Shown here piece after piece: positions 1 through 8,173 of a stretch of DNA of 64,000 bases. Position 1 is the first letter of the stretch; each line of letters starts with the position of its first letter. The notes under the pieces are model-generated. The model did no database searches. It was not told the origin of the DNA and worked only from the letters and a program-made list of their open reading frames with translations. The position numbers and the translations under genes were made by a program. Source of the DNA: Cupriavidus pampae (GTDB lineage: Bacteria > Pseudomonadota > Gammaproteobacteria > Burkholderiales > Burkholderiaceae); NCBI RefSeq assembly GCF_914271485.1, contig NZ_CAJZAG010000003.1, forward strand, positions 186,001 through 250,000, read 5' to 3'.

Positions 1-740
1 CCACCGATGCCGGCGGCAAGGTGCAGCCGATTACCACCGCGCCTACCGTGCGGCGCCATCCGCAGGGCGGATATCAGGTCCTGATCGGGACCGGCCGCTT
101 CGTCGATACGGCCGACCCGACCGACATGTCGGTGCAGACCGTGTACGGCGTATGGGATCAGGACAAGAGCACGCAGGCTACCGTGACGCGCGCCAATCTT
201 CAGCAGCAGACGATCACGAACGAAGTGCTGATCAATGGCAACTGGTACCGCCTGATTTCGAAGACCGCATTCCAGTACTCGCCGACCGGTTTGCAGGGCT
301 GGTATATGGACCTGGTTCAGCCAGGCTCGCCGGCCGTCGCTCAGGGCGAGCGCGTTATCTACAATCCGCAGCTCCGCCAGGGACGCCTGATTTTCACCAC
401 GGCAATTCCATCAAGCGATGTGTGCGAGAACGGGGGGTCGAGCTGGCTGATGGAATTCGATTCGCTGACCGGCGGCCAGCTGACGGTGACGCCGTTCGAC
501 GTCAATGGCGATGGCAAGTTCGACAACAATGACTTCGTCAAGGACAACGGCCAGCCGGGCGCGGTAGGCGGCACCAAGCAGAACAATGGCATCAGCACCA
601 ATCCGAGCGTGTTCGATCCCGTCAAGCCCGAGGGCCCCGAGATCAAGATCAGCCCGGGAACCAACGGTAGCCTGACGGTAGTGAAGGAAAGCAACTCGTC
701 CAACCGGGGCCGCCTGTCCTGGCGTCAGATCCTGCATTGA
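1..740 (+). CDS. pilY1: PilY1-type pilus tip adhesin, C-terminal part (5' truncated by window edge)
   Basis: The reading frame is open from the first bases of the window, so the gene starts upstream and only about 245 C-terminal residues are present. They look like the C-terminal beta-propeller of PilY1/PilC adhesins: a GGYQVLIGTGRFV strand, a conserved tryptophan region, and a calcium-type loop DVNGDGKFDNND near nt 499-534. The protein ends in RGRLSWRQILH, a typical PilY1 ending. In known systems PilY1 sits at the pilus tip with the minor pilins, promotes pilus assembly and surface sensing, and its calcium loop controls retraction. A pilE-like pilin follows 31 nt downstream. Family call is firm; the N-terminal vWA or adhesion region cannot be seen. 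Confidence 0.9.
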   Translation, partial: TDAGGKVQPITTAPTVRRHPQGGYQVLIGTGRFVDTADPTDMSVQTVYGVWDQDKSTQATVTRANLQQQTITNEVLINGNWYRLISKTAFQYSPTGLQGWYMDLVQPGSPAVAQGERVIYNPQLRQGRLIFTTAIPSSDVCENGGSSWLMEFDSLTGGQLTVTPFDVNGDGKFDNNDFVKDNGQPGAVGGTKQNNGISTNPSVFDPVKPEGPEIKISPGTNGSLTVVKESNSSNRGRLSWRQILH

Positions 741-771
741 TGGCAGGCCCAGGGACACAAGGAGAAACGAC

Positions 772-1230
772 ATGATGAGAACAGCCCTGCCAATCAGGCG
801 CCCCCGCGGCGCCCGGGGCTTCACGCTCGTGGAGCTGATGATCACGGTCATGATCATCGGCGTGCTGGCCACGATCGCGATTCCCAGCTATCAGCAGTTC
901 GTGCAGCGCGCGCGGCGTACGGAAGCGAAGAGCGCGATGCTGCGGGTGATGGGGGCGCAGGAGCGGTATTTCACCGTGAACAACTCGTACACCACCGACC
1001 CTACCGCCCTGAGCTTTGCGGCCTGCGGAAACAACACGACGGGGTCCGGGGATAACTGCGATGCCAGCACCTACCTGATCCAGATTGCAGCGCTCAACGG
1101 CGATCCCAAGACCGGATTCACGCTGACCGCGTCTCCGAAGCAGACTGATGACCTGTGCGGCAATCTGACGCTTACCAGCACCAACGTAAAGGGCAAGACC
1201 GGCAGCGGCAGCATGCAGGACTGCTGGTAA
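772..1230 (+). CDS. pilE: Type IV pilin, PilE-like
   Basis: A 152-aa prepilin with a short basic leader and a class III cleavage site RG^FTLVELMITVMIIGVLA, including Glu5 of the mature protein, followed by the long hydrophobic N-terminal helix. Two cysteines near the C-terminus (DLCG and QDCW) could form the disulfide-bonded D-loop. It is a minor-pilin or PilE-family subunit, cleaved and N-methylated by PilD at the inner membrane. A good Shine-Dalgarno (aaggaga) lies 8 nt before the ATG; a second ATG follows immediately. It directly follows the PilY1 gene, as in the common pilV-W-X-Y1-E order. Confidence 0.9.
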   Translation: MMRTALPIRRPRGARGFTLVELMITVMIIGVLATIAIPSYQQFVQRARRTEAKSAMLRVMGAQERYFTVNNSYTTDPTALSFAACGNNTTGSGDNCDASTYLIQIAALNGDPKTGFTLTASPKQTDDLCGNLTLTSTNVKGKTGSGSMQDCW

Positions 1231-1367
1231 ATCGATCCGCGGTTAATCGTTCGTGCATCGAGCGCCGGCAGTCGCTAACAAACTGCCACATTTCCGGCAC
1301 ATGTCGACACGTTTCGACGGGGTATCCGCCTCTATGCTTGGCGCCTTGATTGTTGTCCGAGGACGCC

Positions 1368-1775
1368 ATGCCGGATACCCGCCTCTCCTGCCCTCCCCGC
1401 TTCAGCCTTTCCGCACTCTTCTCCACCCCAGATCGAATCCACGCTACGGTGCGTGGCTATATCCTCGCTGAAGCGCTGCTCTGTCTTGCAATCGTCGCCA
1501 TGGCAGCGCTGCCGTTGGCTTTGCTCGCCACGCGCGGGATCAGCGCGGCTGGGCAGCAGCGGGCGATGTCCGGTATCACGCGAGTCGTCGCAGAAGCTGC
1601 GGAAGCCGGGATTGAGAGCGCGGGTCGCGCATCGTCCGCGATCGGCGTGCGCATAGAGCATTGCGGCGCCCTGCGCGCCGACGCGTCGTGCGTGCCCGGC
1701 ACGCGTCTCGCAGTTGGCGGGTCGACGTCGCCAACGGCCATGCTGCCGCGCGTGGCGTTGTGGGTCTCACCGTAA
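1368..1775 (+). CDS. pilV: PilV-like minor pilin
   Basis: A 135-aa prepilin-like protein. I start it at the ATG at 1368 because gagga lies just upstream; the frame is open further 5' only through TTG codons. After a 29-residue basic leader comes G^YILAEALLCLAIVAM, with Gly-1 and Glu5 intact but Tyr rather than Phe at +1, then a hydrophobic helix. PilV-type proteins are minor pilins that form the pilus tip complex with PilW, PilX, PilE and PilY1. First gene of a second pilus set, 137 nt after pilE; the next gene starts 9 nt after its stop. The rest of the protein shows no known domain. Confidence 0.7.
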   Translation: MPDTRLSCPPRFSLSALFSTPDRIHATVRGYILAEALLCLAIVAMAALPLALLATRGISAAGQQRAMSGITRVVAEAAEAGIESAGRASSAIGVRIEHCGALRADASCVPGTRLAVGGSTSPTAMLPRVALWVSP

Positions 1776-1784
1776 GGCCATGCC

Positions 1785-2777
1785 ATGCGGTCCCCTCTCA
1801 TGCGTCTTTGTCGCCGTCGCCGCCATCGTCACATCCGCGCGTTCTCGTTGGCGAGCATGCTGATCGGCCTGTCGCTTGGACTGATCGCCAGCCTGGTGGC
1901 GTTCGTGACGTTTCGCATCGCGAGCGTCGCGTACCGCGATATCGTCGATCACATCATGATGGAAGAACGCGGTCATCGTGCATTGGCGGTGCTTGCCCAT
2001 GCCATCCGGCACGCGGGCCACGTCTCGCCGGTGGTTGCATCGACTACGCTGCCCGCAGGGGATAGCGCGACGGCGGCCGCGCTATCAGAAGCCTTCGCAC
2101 CAATCGTCGGGCACGACGACTGTGGCGCGATGTTCACCGATACCGATTGCGCCCGCGCGGGGTTTCAGCGCAGCGATGCGTTGCGTGTGCGCATGTCCGG
2201 CAGCAGCCATCCCGACGACCCCACCCTCCCCGACGGCACGATGAGTGATTGCGGTGGCTTCGCGTTGCCGGCGCGCGCCGAGGGCTCTCTATCCGGCGAT
2301 GCATACAGCGCTCACGGCGGCGAACGTTACGCGCGCAATGTGTTCTATATCGGCCGGGCGGCGGACGGCGTCCCCCAGTTGATGTGCCGCTATCCGGCGC
2401 GGCGCGATGGCCGCATGGCGGGCGCACGCTTTACACGGGGCGCGCTGATACGCGGCGTGGAGACCATGCAGTTTCGTTACGGCGTCGACCGCGATGACGA
2501 CGGCATGATCGATGAGTTCCTGCGCGCAGACGATCTCCATGCGCATGGAACGTCGGGGTGGCACGCCGTCCGCGCCGTGCGCATTGCCCTCGTCATGCGG
2601 GGCGAACGCCGCGAGCGGCGCGCGGGCACGCGATCGTTGGTGCTGTTCAGCGAGGCTGATCATGCCACGCCTGACGACCATTTCGTCCCCACGCACGATC
2701 TCGACAGACGCCGTCATGTCTTCACCACGACCGTACGCCTGCGCAATCCCTCCTCGTGTCGGGAGGCATCGTGCTGA
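1785..2777 (+). CDS. pilW: PilW-like minor pilin (lacks Glu5)
   Basis: A 330-aa protein, the usual PilW length, with a basic leader (CRRRRHRHIR) and then AFSLASMLIGLSLGLIAS. The cleavage-site Gly is replaced by Ala and Glu5 by Ser, both unusual for this family. The body has PilW-like features, including AVRIALVMRGE before the C-terminus and a DRRRHVFTTTVRLRN ending that matches the PilW terminus. PilW is a minor pilin of the type IV pilus initiation complex. An aagg sequence precedes the ATG. The 3' end overlaps the pilX-like gene by 7 nt, suggesting translational coupling. Confidence 0.75.
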   Translation: MRSPLMRLCRRRRHRHIRAFSLASMLIGLSLGLIASLVAFVTFRIASVAYRDIVDHIMMEERGHRALAVLAHAIRHAGHVSPVVASTTLPAGDSATAAALSEAFAPIVGHDDCGAMFTDTDCARAGFQRSDALRVRMSGSSHPDDPTLPDGTMSDCGGFALPARAEGSLSGDAYSAHGGERYARNVFYIGRAADGVPQLMCRYPARRDGRMAGARFTRGALIRGVETMQFRYGVDRDDDGMIDEFLRADDLHAHGTSGWHAVRAVRIALVMRGERRERRAGTRSLVLFSEADHATPDDHFVPTHDLDRRRHVFTTTVRLRNPSSCREASC

Positions 2778-3331
2778 AGCCACATGCACCGCGACGCCAC
2801 ACGGTGGGCATCAGCACACTCGCCTTCGTATCGCTATTGCTGATGCTCACCGCCTCGTCGTGCTTCGCGGCCATGCATCTGCTGAGCGTGGGGCAGATCC
2901 TTGCGAGCCGTCAGGTCGATCGCGAGATTGCGATGCGGGCGGCCGAGGTGGCGCTGATCGACGCGGAGGCCGATGTCCTCGCCGCGCTGGCGCAAGGCGG
3001 TGGACGCCTGTTGCACTGGCCTGCGGCGGGTCACTGCAGCGAAGGTGTCGGGCAGGGTCTGTGCATTCCGACGCATGATGCGCCGCCATCCTGGTGGCGC
3101 TGGCTCGATGGGCAGGACGTCGCCGAGGCGGCAACCTTCGGTACCTTTACGGGCGCATCGTTGCCTGTGTTGCCGGTTGGTGTGACAGGCGCCACGATGC
3201 CGCCGCGCTATTTGCTGGAGCCCATCAGCGACGGTCTGCCCGGGCAACTGCCGCGCTTTCGCGCGACCGCGCTCGGCTTCGGACGCCACGCAGGCGTGCG
3301 CGTCCTACTGCAATCGGAGTTCCAGCCGTGA
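2771..3331 (+). CDS. pilX: PilX-like minor pilin
   Basis: A 186-aa protein with a basic N-terminus, VGISTLAFVSLLLML hydrophobic stretch, and the helical AMRAAEVALIDAEADV segment typical of PilX/GspK-like pilins (members of this group commonly lack Glu5). The GTG at 2771 is preferred over an upstream GTG at 2756 because gggagg lies 4 nt before it. The C-terminal LLQSEFQP fits the RLRSVYRP-like ending of PilX proteins. It probably caps or organises the minor-pilin tip complex. The stop overlaps the following GTG start (GTGA), so it is coupled to the pilY1-like gene. Confidence 0.75.
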   Translation: MLKPHAPRRHTVGISTLAFVSLLLMLTASSCFAAMHLLSVGQILASRQVDREIAMRAAEVALIDAEADVLAALAQGGGRLLHWPAAGHCSEGVGQGLCIPTHDAPPSWWRWLDGQDVAEAATFGTFTGASLPVLPVGVTGATMPPRYLLEPISDGLPGQLPRFRATALGFGRHAGVRVLLQSEFQP

Positions 3332-5247
3332 TCGCACAATCGTCGTCGCGCGCGCGGTGGGGCACCATGACCCGGGCGCTTGTTGCCGCCCTCCTGCTTC
3401 TGACCATCGGTTCCGCATGCCATGCATCGCCTGCGGGGCATTTGCCGATGCACTATCGCGTCGAGCCTGCGCAATATCCGTGGACCGGACGGCTGCATGC
3501 CGTGACGTTTCAGACCGCCACGCTCGAAGGCGGTCTCGCTTCGGTTTTGTCGCAGTGGGAGGCAGGTCATTTGCTCGATCAGCGCGAACCCGCCTCGCGG
3601 CGGCTATACATCGGTGGCGGCGTGCGTGCGACTGGGCTGCACTGGCACGCGCTCGATCGCGATCAGCGTGATGGGCTCAGCGGTGGTAACGATCTGCAAG
3701 ACGGTAGTAAACCGCATGATGGCAAGCGAGCCGTGGCATGGCTGCGCGGCCAGCTTGGTATGGCGGGCATGCGCCCGCGCGATACGCGGCTCGGCCATGC
3801 CGGCGATGCACGTGTACACGTGGTACCGCCGCCCATCTGGCAACCGCTGATGCCGGGTCACGATCGCTTTCGCATCGCGCACGCGCGGCGCCCCCACACG
3901 GTATGGCTCGGCACGCGCACGGGCTCCGTGCATGGATTCGACGCGGTGTCTGGTCACGAGATCGCCGCATTCCTGCCACGCGCGTTGCTGCCTCAGGCGG
4001 CGGTACTGACGATAGCGGGCAAATTGCCACCATTGCGCGTCCCCTGTCCGCGTCCCGACACGATCGATGCCGATCTGCGGGGCGAGTGGCGAACGTTGCT
4101 GTTGTGCGGCGTGCCCGCTGTGGACGACGTCGATGTGGCGGGCGACAACACAGAAGATGGTCCTGCAGCGTCCGGCGAAGCGATCGATACCGATCGCCAT
4201 CACGAGAGCGTCAGTCACAGCGCGAACGGCGGCGACAATGCCGGCGCGGCGATCTTCGCGCTCGATATCACCACCGCTGACGCGCAGCGGCCCATTGCTC
4301 TGATCTGGGAACTGGCCGCCACCGACGCGCTGCCATTGACCGGCAGCGGTCCATTGCGCGCGGCGGCGCTCGTCGAGTATGGCGTCAGGCGCTGGTATGC
4401 GGTGGCGATCGTTGCGCACGCAGACCACAGTGGACTCGCGCTGATTCCGCTCGATGTCACACGTCCGCGCGCCATCCGGCAGATTCCATTGCCGCCGCAC
4501 GGATGCGACGCCACCCAGCGAGCCGGGCGCCTGCTGGCGGCCTCAGTACTCGCCGACGCGCGCGGCATGGCCCGCTCGATCCATGCGCTCGACAACCTCG
4601 GACAACTCTGGCGCTTTCCAATCCCAGAGAACGAATCGGCGACACAGCCCCCCGTCTGCGTGTTGAAACTGCGCGGCGCGGCCAGCCGGCGCGTCGAGGC
4701 CCCGCTGATTCTTCCTGGCGTCGTCGTACCGCTGATCGCCGTCGGGAGTGGCAGCGAGGTGGCGGTGGTACCCGCGACCACTTCCGCACGTGGCAGCGAC
4801 CCACGCGCGATCATCCGCGCGCGGCGACCGCACGGCGAACCTTCCGATGGCGTCATGCTGCGCGCCGACGGCGCATCCGATCAAGGCTGGACCTTTGTGC
4901 TGCCTCATGCGGGCGAGCGTTTCGAGCGATGGCTCCCCGCCGGCAATGCGCATCTCGCCTTCACCACCCTATCCGCCGACGGCGGACGGCGCAGCTATCT
5001 GCTCGACGCGATGCGTGGTATCTCGCCGGTGGTCACGGGCCTGCCGACCGGTGCGGCAGAGCCTGTCGTGACGATTACGCCGATCCGCACCGACGGCGAC
5101 ACCACGCCCGGCGTTCAACGCAGCGATATCGAGTCGGTCGCGCTATGGACCGTCGACGCCGACAACGCGCACCTGCAGCAGCAGGTTCACCACATCCGCA
5201 GGCGCGGCCGTCTCGGTTGGCGTGAGCTGACCCGGAGTTCGCCATGA
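3328..5247 (+). CDS. Short, divergent PilY1-like protein
   Basis: A 639-aa exported protein: from the GTG at 3328 (ggag 8 nt upstream, GTGA overlap with pilX), or an ATG at 3367, a signal peptide runs to SACHA|SPAG. The body resembles the PilC/PilY1 beta-propeller: ALDIT, LIWELA, SIHALDNLGQLWRF, and the ending RGRLGWRELTR parallels the RGRLSWRQIL of the PilY1 at 1-740. It is much shorter than usual PilY1 proteins (often over 1000 aa), has no visible vWA domain, and in place of the calcium loop has a degenerate TDGDTTPGVQRSD. Probably the tip adhesin or assembly partner for the second minor-pilin set; role inferred from position. Confidence 0.75.
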   Translation: MIAQSSSRARWGTMTRALVAALLLLTIGSACHASPAGHLPMHYRVEPAQYPWTGRLHAVTFQTATLEGGLASVLSQWEAGHLLDQREPASRRLYIGGGVRATGLHWHALDRDQRDGLSGGNDLQDGSKPHDGKRAVAWLRGQLGMAGMRPRDTRLGHAGDARVHVVPPPIWQPLMPGHDRFRIAHARRPHTVWLGTRTGSVHGFDAVSGHEIAAFLPRALLPQAAVLTIAGKLPPLRVPCPRPDTIDADLRGEWRTLLLCGVPAVDDVDVAGDNTEDGPAASGEAIDTDRHHESVSHSANGGDNAGAAIFALDITTADAQRPIALIWELAATDALPLTGSGPLRAAALVEYGVRRWYAVAIVAHADHSGLALIPLDVTRPRAIRQIPLPPHGCDATQRAGRLLAASVLADARGMARSIHALDNLGQLWRFPIPENESATQPPVCVLKLRGAASRRVEAPLILPGVVVPLIAVGSGSEVAVVPATTSARGSDPRAIIRARRPHGEPSDGVMLRADGASDQGWTFVLPHAGERFERWLPAGNAHLAFTTLSADGGRRSYLLDAMRGISPVVTGLPTGAAEPVVTITPIRTDGDTTPGVQRSDIESVALWTVDADNAHLQQQVHHIRRRGRLGWRELTRSSP

Positions 5248-5696
5248 CCCTCGCTATCGGACACCGCCACGGCTTTGGGCTCGCCGAAGTGCTCATGGTG
5301 CTCGCCATCACAGTGATACTGGCCGCGCTCGCGCTTCCCACCTGGCAACAGCATCGCGCACGCGCGATGCGCGTGGAGGCGCGCGCCGAGCTTGCCGCGT
5401 CGATGCTCGCACTCGAACGCCACGCGTGGTCACACGCCACCTTCGCGACCTCGCGTGATGAAGCAGCACCCGCGGGTGATTGGCCGCTTCCGGTGCCGGC
5501 GACACCAGCCACACCGCATCACTGGATTGCCGCGACGACGTGCGGGGATCTGCCGCTCAGTCAATGCGTGGAACTGCGCGCGACGCCCGTGGCGCCGGAC
5601 GCCCGCTGCGGCACGCTTGTGCTGCGCAGTCATGGCGCGTGGCTGTCGATGCCCGCCGCGGCGACCGCGCCCGTCCCCCTGCCGCGAGGTTGCTGA
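5244..5696 (+). CDS. Second PilE-like minor pilin
   Basis: A 150-aa prepilin with leader MTLAIGHRHG and the site G^FGLAEVLMVLAITVILAALA, Glu5 present, then PTWQQHRARAMRVEARAEL, closely parallel to the PilE-family start PSYQQFVQRARRTEAKSAM at 772-1230. Cysteines occur near residues 92, 97, 112 and at the C-terminus. Its ATG overlaps the stop of the pilY1-like gene (ATGA). The order V-W-X-Y-E mirrors the canonical minor pilin operon and implies a complete second tip set. Function in pilus priming, adhesion or DNA uptake cannot be told from sequence. Confidence 0.8.
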   Translation: MTLAIGHRHGFGLAEVLMVLAITVILAALALPTWQQHRARAMRVEARAELAASMLALERHAWSHATFATSRDEAAPAGDWPLPVPATPATPHHWIAATTCGDLPLSQCVELRATPVAPDARCGTLVLRSHGAWLSMPAAATAPVPLPRGC

Positions 5697-5697
5697 C

Positions 5698-6258
5698 ATG
5701 ATCGCGCGCCGCCGAACCGGTTTGTCGCTTGTTGAATGCCTCGTGACGCTCGCCGTGGTCGCCATCCTGGCTGCCATTGCCTATCCGACGTTGCGCGCCA
5801 TCGTTGCCGAGCAAACCGTGACCCATGCGGCCGATCGGCTGGCCGCTTCGCTGGCGCTCGGCCGCAGCACCGCCGTCACGCAACTCGCCGATATCGTCAT
5901 GCTGCCGCTGAATGGGCACGCGTCGTTTGACCACGGCTGGCAGATCGTATCGATCGAGAGTCCGGAGGCACCGCTGCTGGTGGTGCCATTACAGGATCGC
6001 TGCCTGCGCGTCGAGTCACGTGACCCGCGTCGTGAGCCTCGTCGCGACACCCGCGGCGGCGGTCGCGGCGAGCCGGCGTCCGGCATTCGATGGACGGCTG
6101 TGGGATACTCACGTTCTGAGCACGGTGGCTTTCATGCCACCACGTTCGTCGTCCGTTGCCATGGGGCGCAGCGGCAGGTCAGACTCGGTGCGCAGGGCCG
6201 GATTCGCATATGCCGACCGAACATCGATCACCGCAACCGCGAGCGCGACTGCGACTGA
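5698..6258 (+). CDS. fimT: FimT/GspH-type pseudopilin
   Basis: A 186-aa protein starting at the ATG 1 nt after the preceding stop (gagg 9 nt upstream). It has the prepilin motif TG^LSLVECLVTLAVVAILAAIAYP with Glu5, and the GspH/FimT-like region that follows (ADRLAASLALGRSTAV, a helix bearing residues used to pair with other pilins). FimT proteins are minor pilins; some bind DNA during natural transformation. The C-terminus is arginine-rich (around RREPRRDTRGGGRG and RICRPN), which would fit contact with an anionic partner such as DNA, but this is inference. Last gene of the pilus set. Confidence 0.8.
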   Translation: MIARRRTGLSLVECLVTLAVVAILAAIAYPTLRAIVAEQTVTHAADRLAASLALGRSTAVTQLADIVMLPLNGHASFDHGWQIVSIESPEAPLLVVPLQDRCLRVESRDPRREPRRDTRGGGRGEPASGIRWTAVGYSRSEHGGFHATTFVVRCHGAQRQVRLGAQGRIRICRPNIDHRNRERDCD

Positions 6259-6366
6259 TCGGCATCGCTGTTTCAACCTGAACGAACTGAAACGACCGAA
6301 ATCTCGCCCCAGCGCCACGTGCGCCGCTCGTCATTTCACCACGCAAGGCTTGCTACGCCAGACCGT

Positions 6367-7488
6367 ATGTTTTCCGATTCCGATCACGCCGCCATGGAAC
6401 AGGCGCTCGCGCTCGCCGCGCGAGGCATGTTCACGACCACCCCCAATCCCCGTGTCGGCTGCGTGCTGGTGCGCGATGGCGAGGTGATCGGCCAGGGATT
6501 CACGCAACCGGCAGGACACGATCACGCCGAAATCCAGGCCATGAAGGACGCGTTGTCGCGCGGGATCGATCCGCGCGGCGCCACGGCTTACGTCACGCTC
6601 GAACCGTGCAGCCATTTCGGCCGCACGCCGCCTTGCGCGGACGCGCTCGTGCGCGCGGGTATCGCGCGCGTGGTGGCGGCGATGGAAGACCCGAATCCAT
6701 CCGTCTCCGGCCGCGGCCTGCAGCGGCTGCGCGATGCCGGCGTCGACGTACGTTGCGGTCTGCTGGAAAAGGAAGCGCGCGATCTGAACATCGGCTTCGT
6801 ATCGCGCATGACGCGCGGCACGCCCTGGGTACGCGTGAAGGTAGCCGCGTCGATCGACGGTGGCACGGCGCTGCATGACGGCACCAGCCAATGGATCACG
6901 GGCCAGGCTGCACGCGACGACGGCCATGCTTGGCGCGCCCGTGCGTGCGCCATCCTCACCGGCATCGGCACCGTGCGCGACGACAATCCCGAGCTCACCG
7001 TACGCGCGATTGCCACGCCGCGTCAGCCGCAACGCGTGCTGGTCGACTCGCGACTCGAGGTTTCGCTTGACGCCCGCATGCTGGCGCGCGACACCGGCGA
7101 TTTTGCTAAGCCCGTGCTGATTTTCTGCGCGGTCGACGACACGCGGCGACGCAAGGCCCTCGAGGCGCGCGGCGCCGAGGTCGTGGTGCTGCCGAACCCG
7201 CATGGCAAGGTCGAGCTACGTCGGATGCTCGAGGCACTGGGCCAGCGCGGCATCAACGAATTGCACGTCGAGGCCGGCTACAAGCTCAACGGCTCACTGA
7301 TCCGCGATGGCTGTGCCGACGAATTGCTGATCTACCTCGCACCGAAGTTGCTTGGCGATGCGCAGGGCATGTTCAACCTGCCGCCGCTCGCACGCCTCGA
7401 CGATGCCCCCGCATTCCACTGGCACGACGTGCGCCAGATCGGCGACGACCTGCGCCTGATCGCGCGCCATGCGCGCCCCCAATCATGA
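6367..7488 (+). CDS. ribD: Bifunctional riboflavin deaminase/reductase RibD
   Basis: A 373-aa protein catalysing two steps of riboflavin synthesis in the cytoplasm: deamination of the GTP-derived pyrimidine, then reduction of its ribosyl side chain. The N-terminal zinc deaminase domain shows HAE at residues 53-55 and the PC...TPPC pair with cysteines near 81 and 90. The C-terminal reductase domain begins around TPWVRVKVAASIDG. The frame is open upstream to a GTG at 6319, but the ATG at 6367 starts the usual MFSDxDxxAM sequence. First of the rib genes, followed closely by ribE. Confidence 0.95.
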   Translation: MFSDSDHAAMEQALALAARGMFTTTPNPRVGCVLVRDGEVIGQGFTQPAGHDHAEIQAMKDALSRGIDPRGATAYVTLEPCSHFGRTPPCADALVRAGIARVVAAMEDPNPSVSGRGLQRLRDAGVDVRCGLLEKEARDLNIGFVSRMTRGTPWVRVKVAASIDGGTALHDGTSQWITGQAARDDGHAWRARACAILTGIGTVRDDNPELTVRAIATPRQPQRVLVDSRLEVSLDARMLARDTGDFAKPVLIFCAVDDTRRRKALEARGAEVVVLPNPHGKVELRRMLEALGQRGINELHVEAGYKLNGSLIRDGCADELLIYLAPKLLGDAQGMFNLPPLARLDDAPAFHWHDVRQIGDDLRLIARHARPQS

Positions 7489-7513
7489 CCACCGGCTTCT
7501 GAAGAGATCCACC

Positions 7514-8161
7514 ATGTTCACTGGCATTGTCGCGGCTGTGGGCCGCATCGAATCCGTCTCGCCTCTCGGCGACGCTCAAAGCGCCTCCCAGGCGGGCGTG
7601 CGACTGCGCATCGCCGCGGGCGCGCTGAACCTGTCGGACGTCGCGCTCGGCGACAGCATCGCGATTCAGGGCGCATGCATGACCGTCGTCGCGCTAGAAG
7701 CCGGTCAGTTCGACGTTGACGTTTCACGCGAGTCGCTGGACAAGACCGTGGGCCTCGATCGCCCGGGACGCGTCAATCTGGAGAAGGCACTGACGTTGGC
7801 GGAACGCCTCGGCGGCCATCTCGTCTCTGGCCACGTCGACGGTCTCGGCGAGGTCACGCACTTCGCGCCGGTTGGCGAATCGCACGAACTGCGCATCCGC
7901 GCGCCGCGCGAACTCGGCAAGTATCTGGCCTACAAGGGCTCGGTCGTGGTCAACGGCGTGTCGCTGACCGTGAACCGCGTCAGCGATCAACCCGACGGTT
8001 GCGAGTTCTCGATCAATCTGATCCCGCACACGGTCGAAGTCACGACGCTGAATGAGTTGAAGCCGGGCGCCCGCGTCAACCTCGAGATCGACCTGATCGC
8101 GCGCTATGTAGAACGCATGCTATCGGCAGGCTCGGCAGGCGCCACCGAGGGCGCCCGCTAA
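7514..8161 (+). CDS. ribE: Riboflavin synthase alpha subunit
   Basis: A 215-aa protein starting MFTGIVAAVG, the diagnostic N-terminus of riboflavin synthase, which dismutates two lumazine molecules to riboflavin and the pyrimidine precursor. Two lumazine-binding repeats are visible, with G-I-V starts, a GHVDG motif (near SGHVDGLGEV) and an FSINLIPHT segment that contributes to the active site. The upstream ORF extension is ignored because gaagaga precedes this ATG. Lies 25 nt after ribD, consistent with one transcript. Also called ribC in some nomenclatures. Confidence 0.95.
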   Translation: MFTGIVAAVGRIESVSPLGDAQSASQAGVRLRIAAGALNLSDVALGDSIAIQGACMTVVALEAGQFDVDVSRESLDKTVGLDRPGRVNLEKALTLAERLGGHLVSGHVDGLGEVTHFAPVGESHELRIRAPRELGKYLAYKGSVVVNGVSLTVNRVSDQPDGCEFSINLIPHTVEVTTLNELKPGARVNLEIDLIARYVERMLSAGSAGATEGAR

Positions 8162-8173
8162 TCCAGCGCCAGT

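Noticed and set aside
3604..4500. 298-codon minus-strand frame inside the pilY1-like gene
   Set aside because: The plus-strand frame has a signal peptide, a GTGA overlap and PilY1-like endings; the minus frame has none of these.
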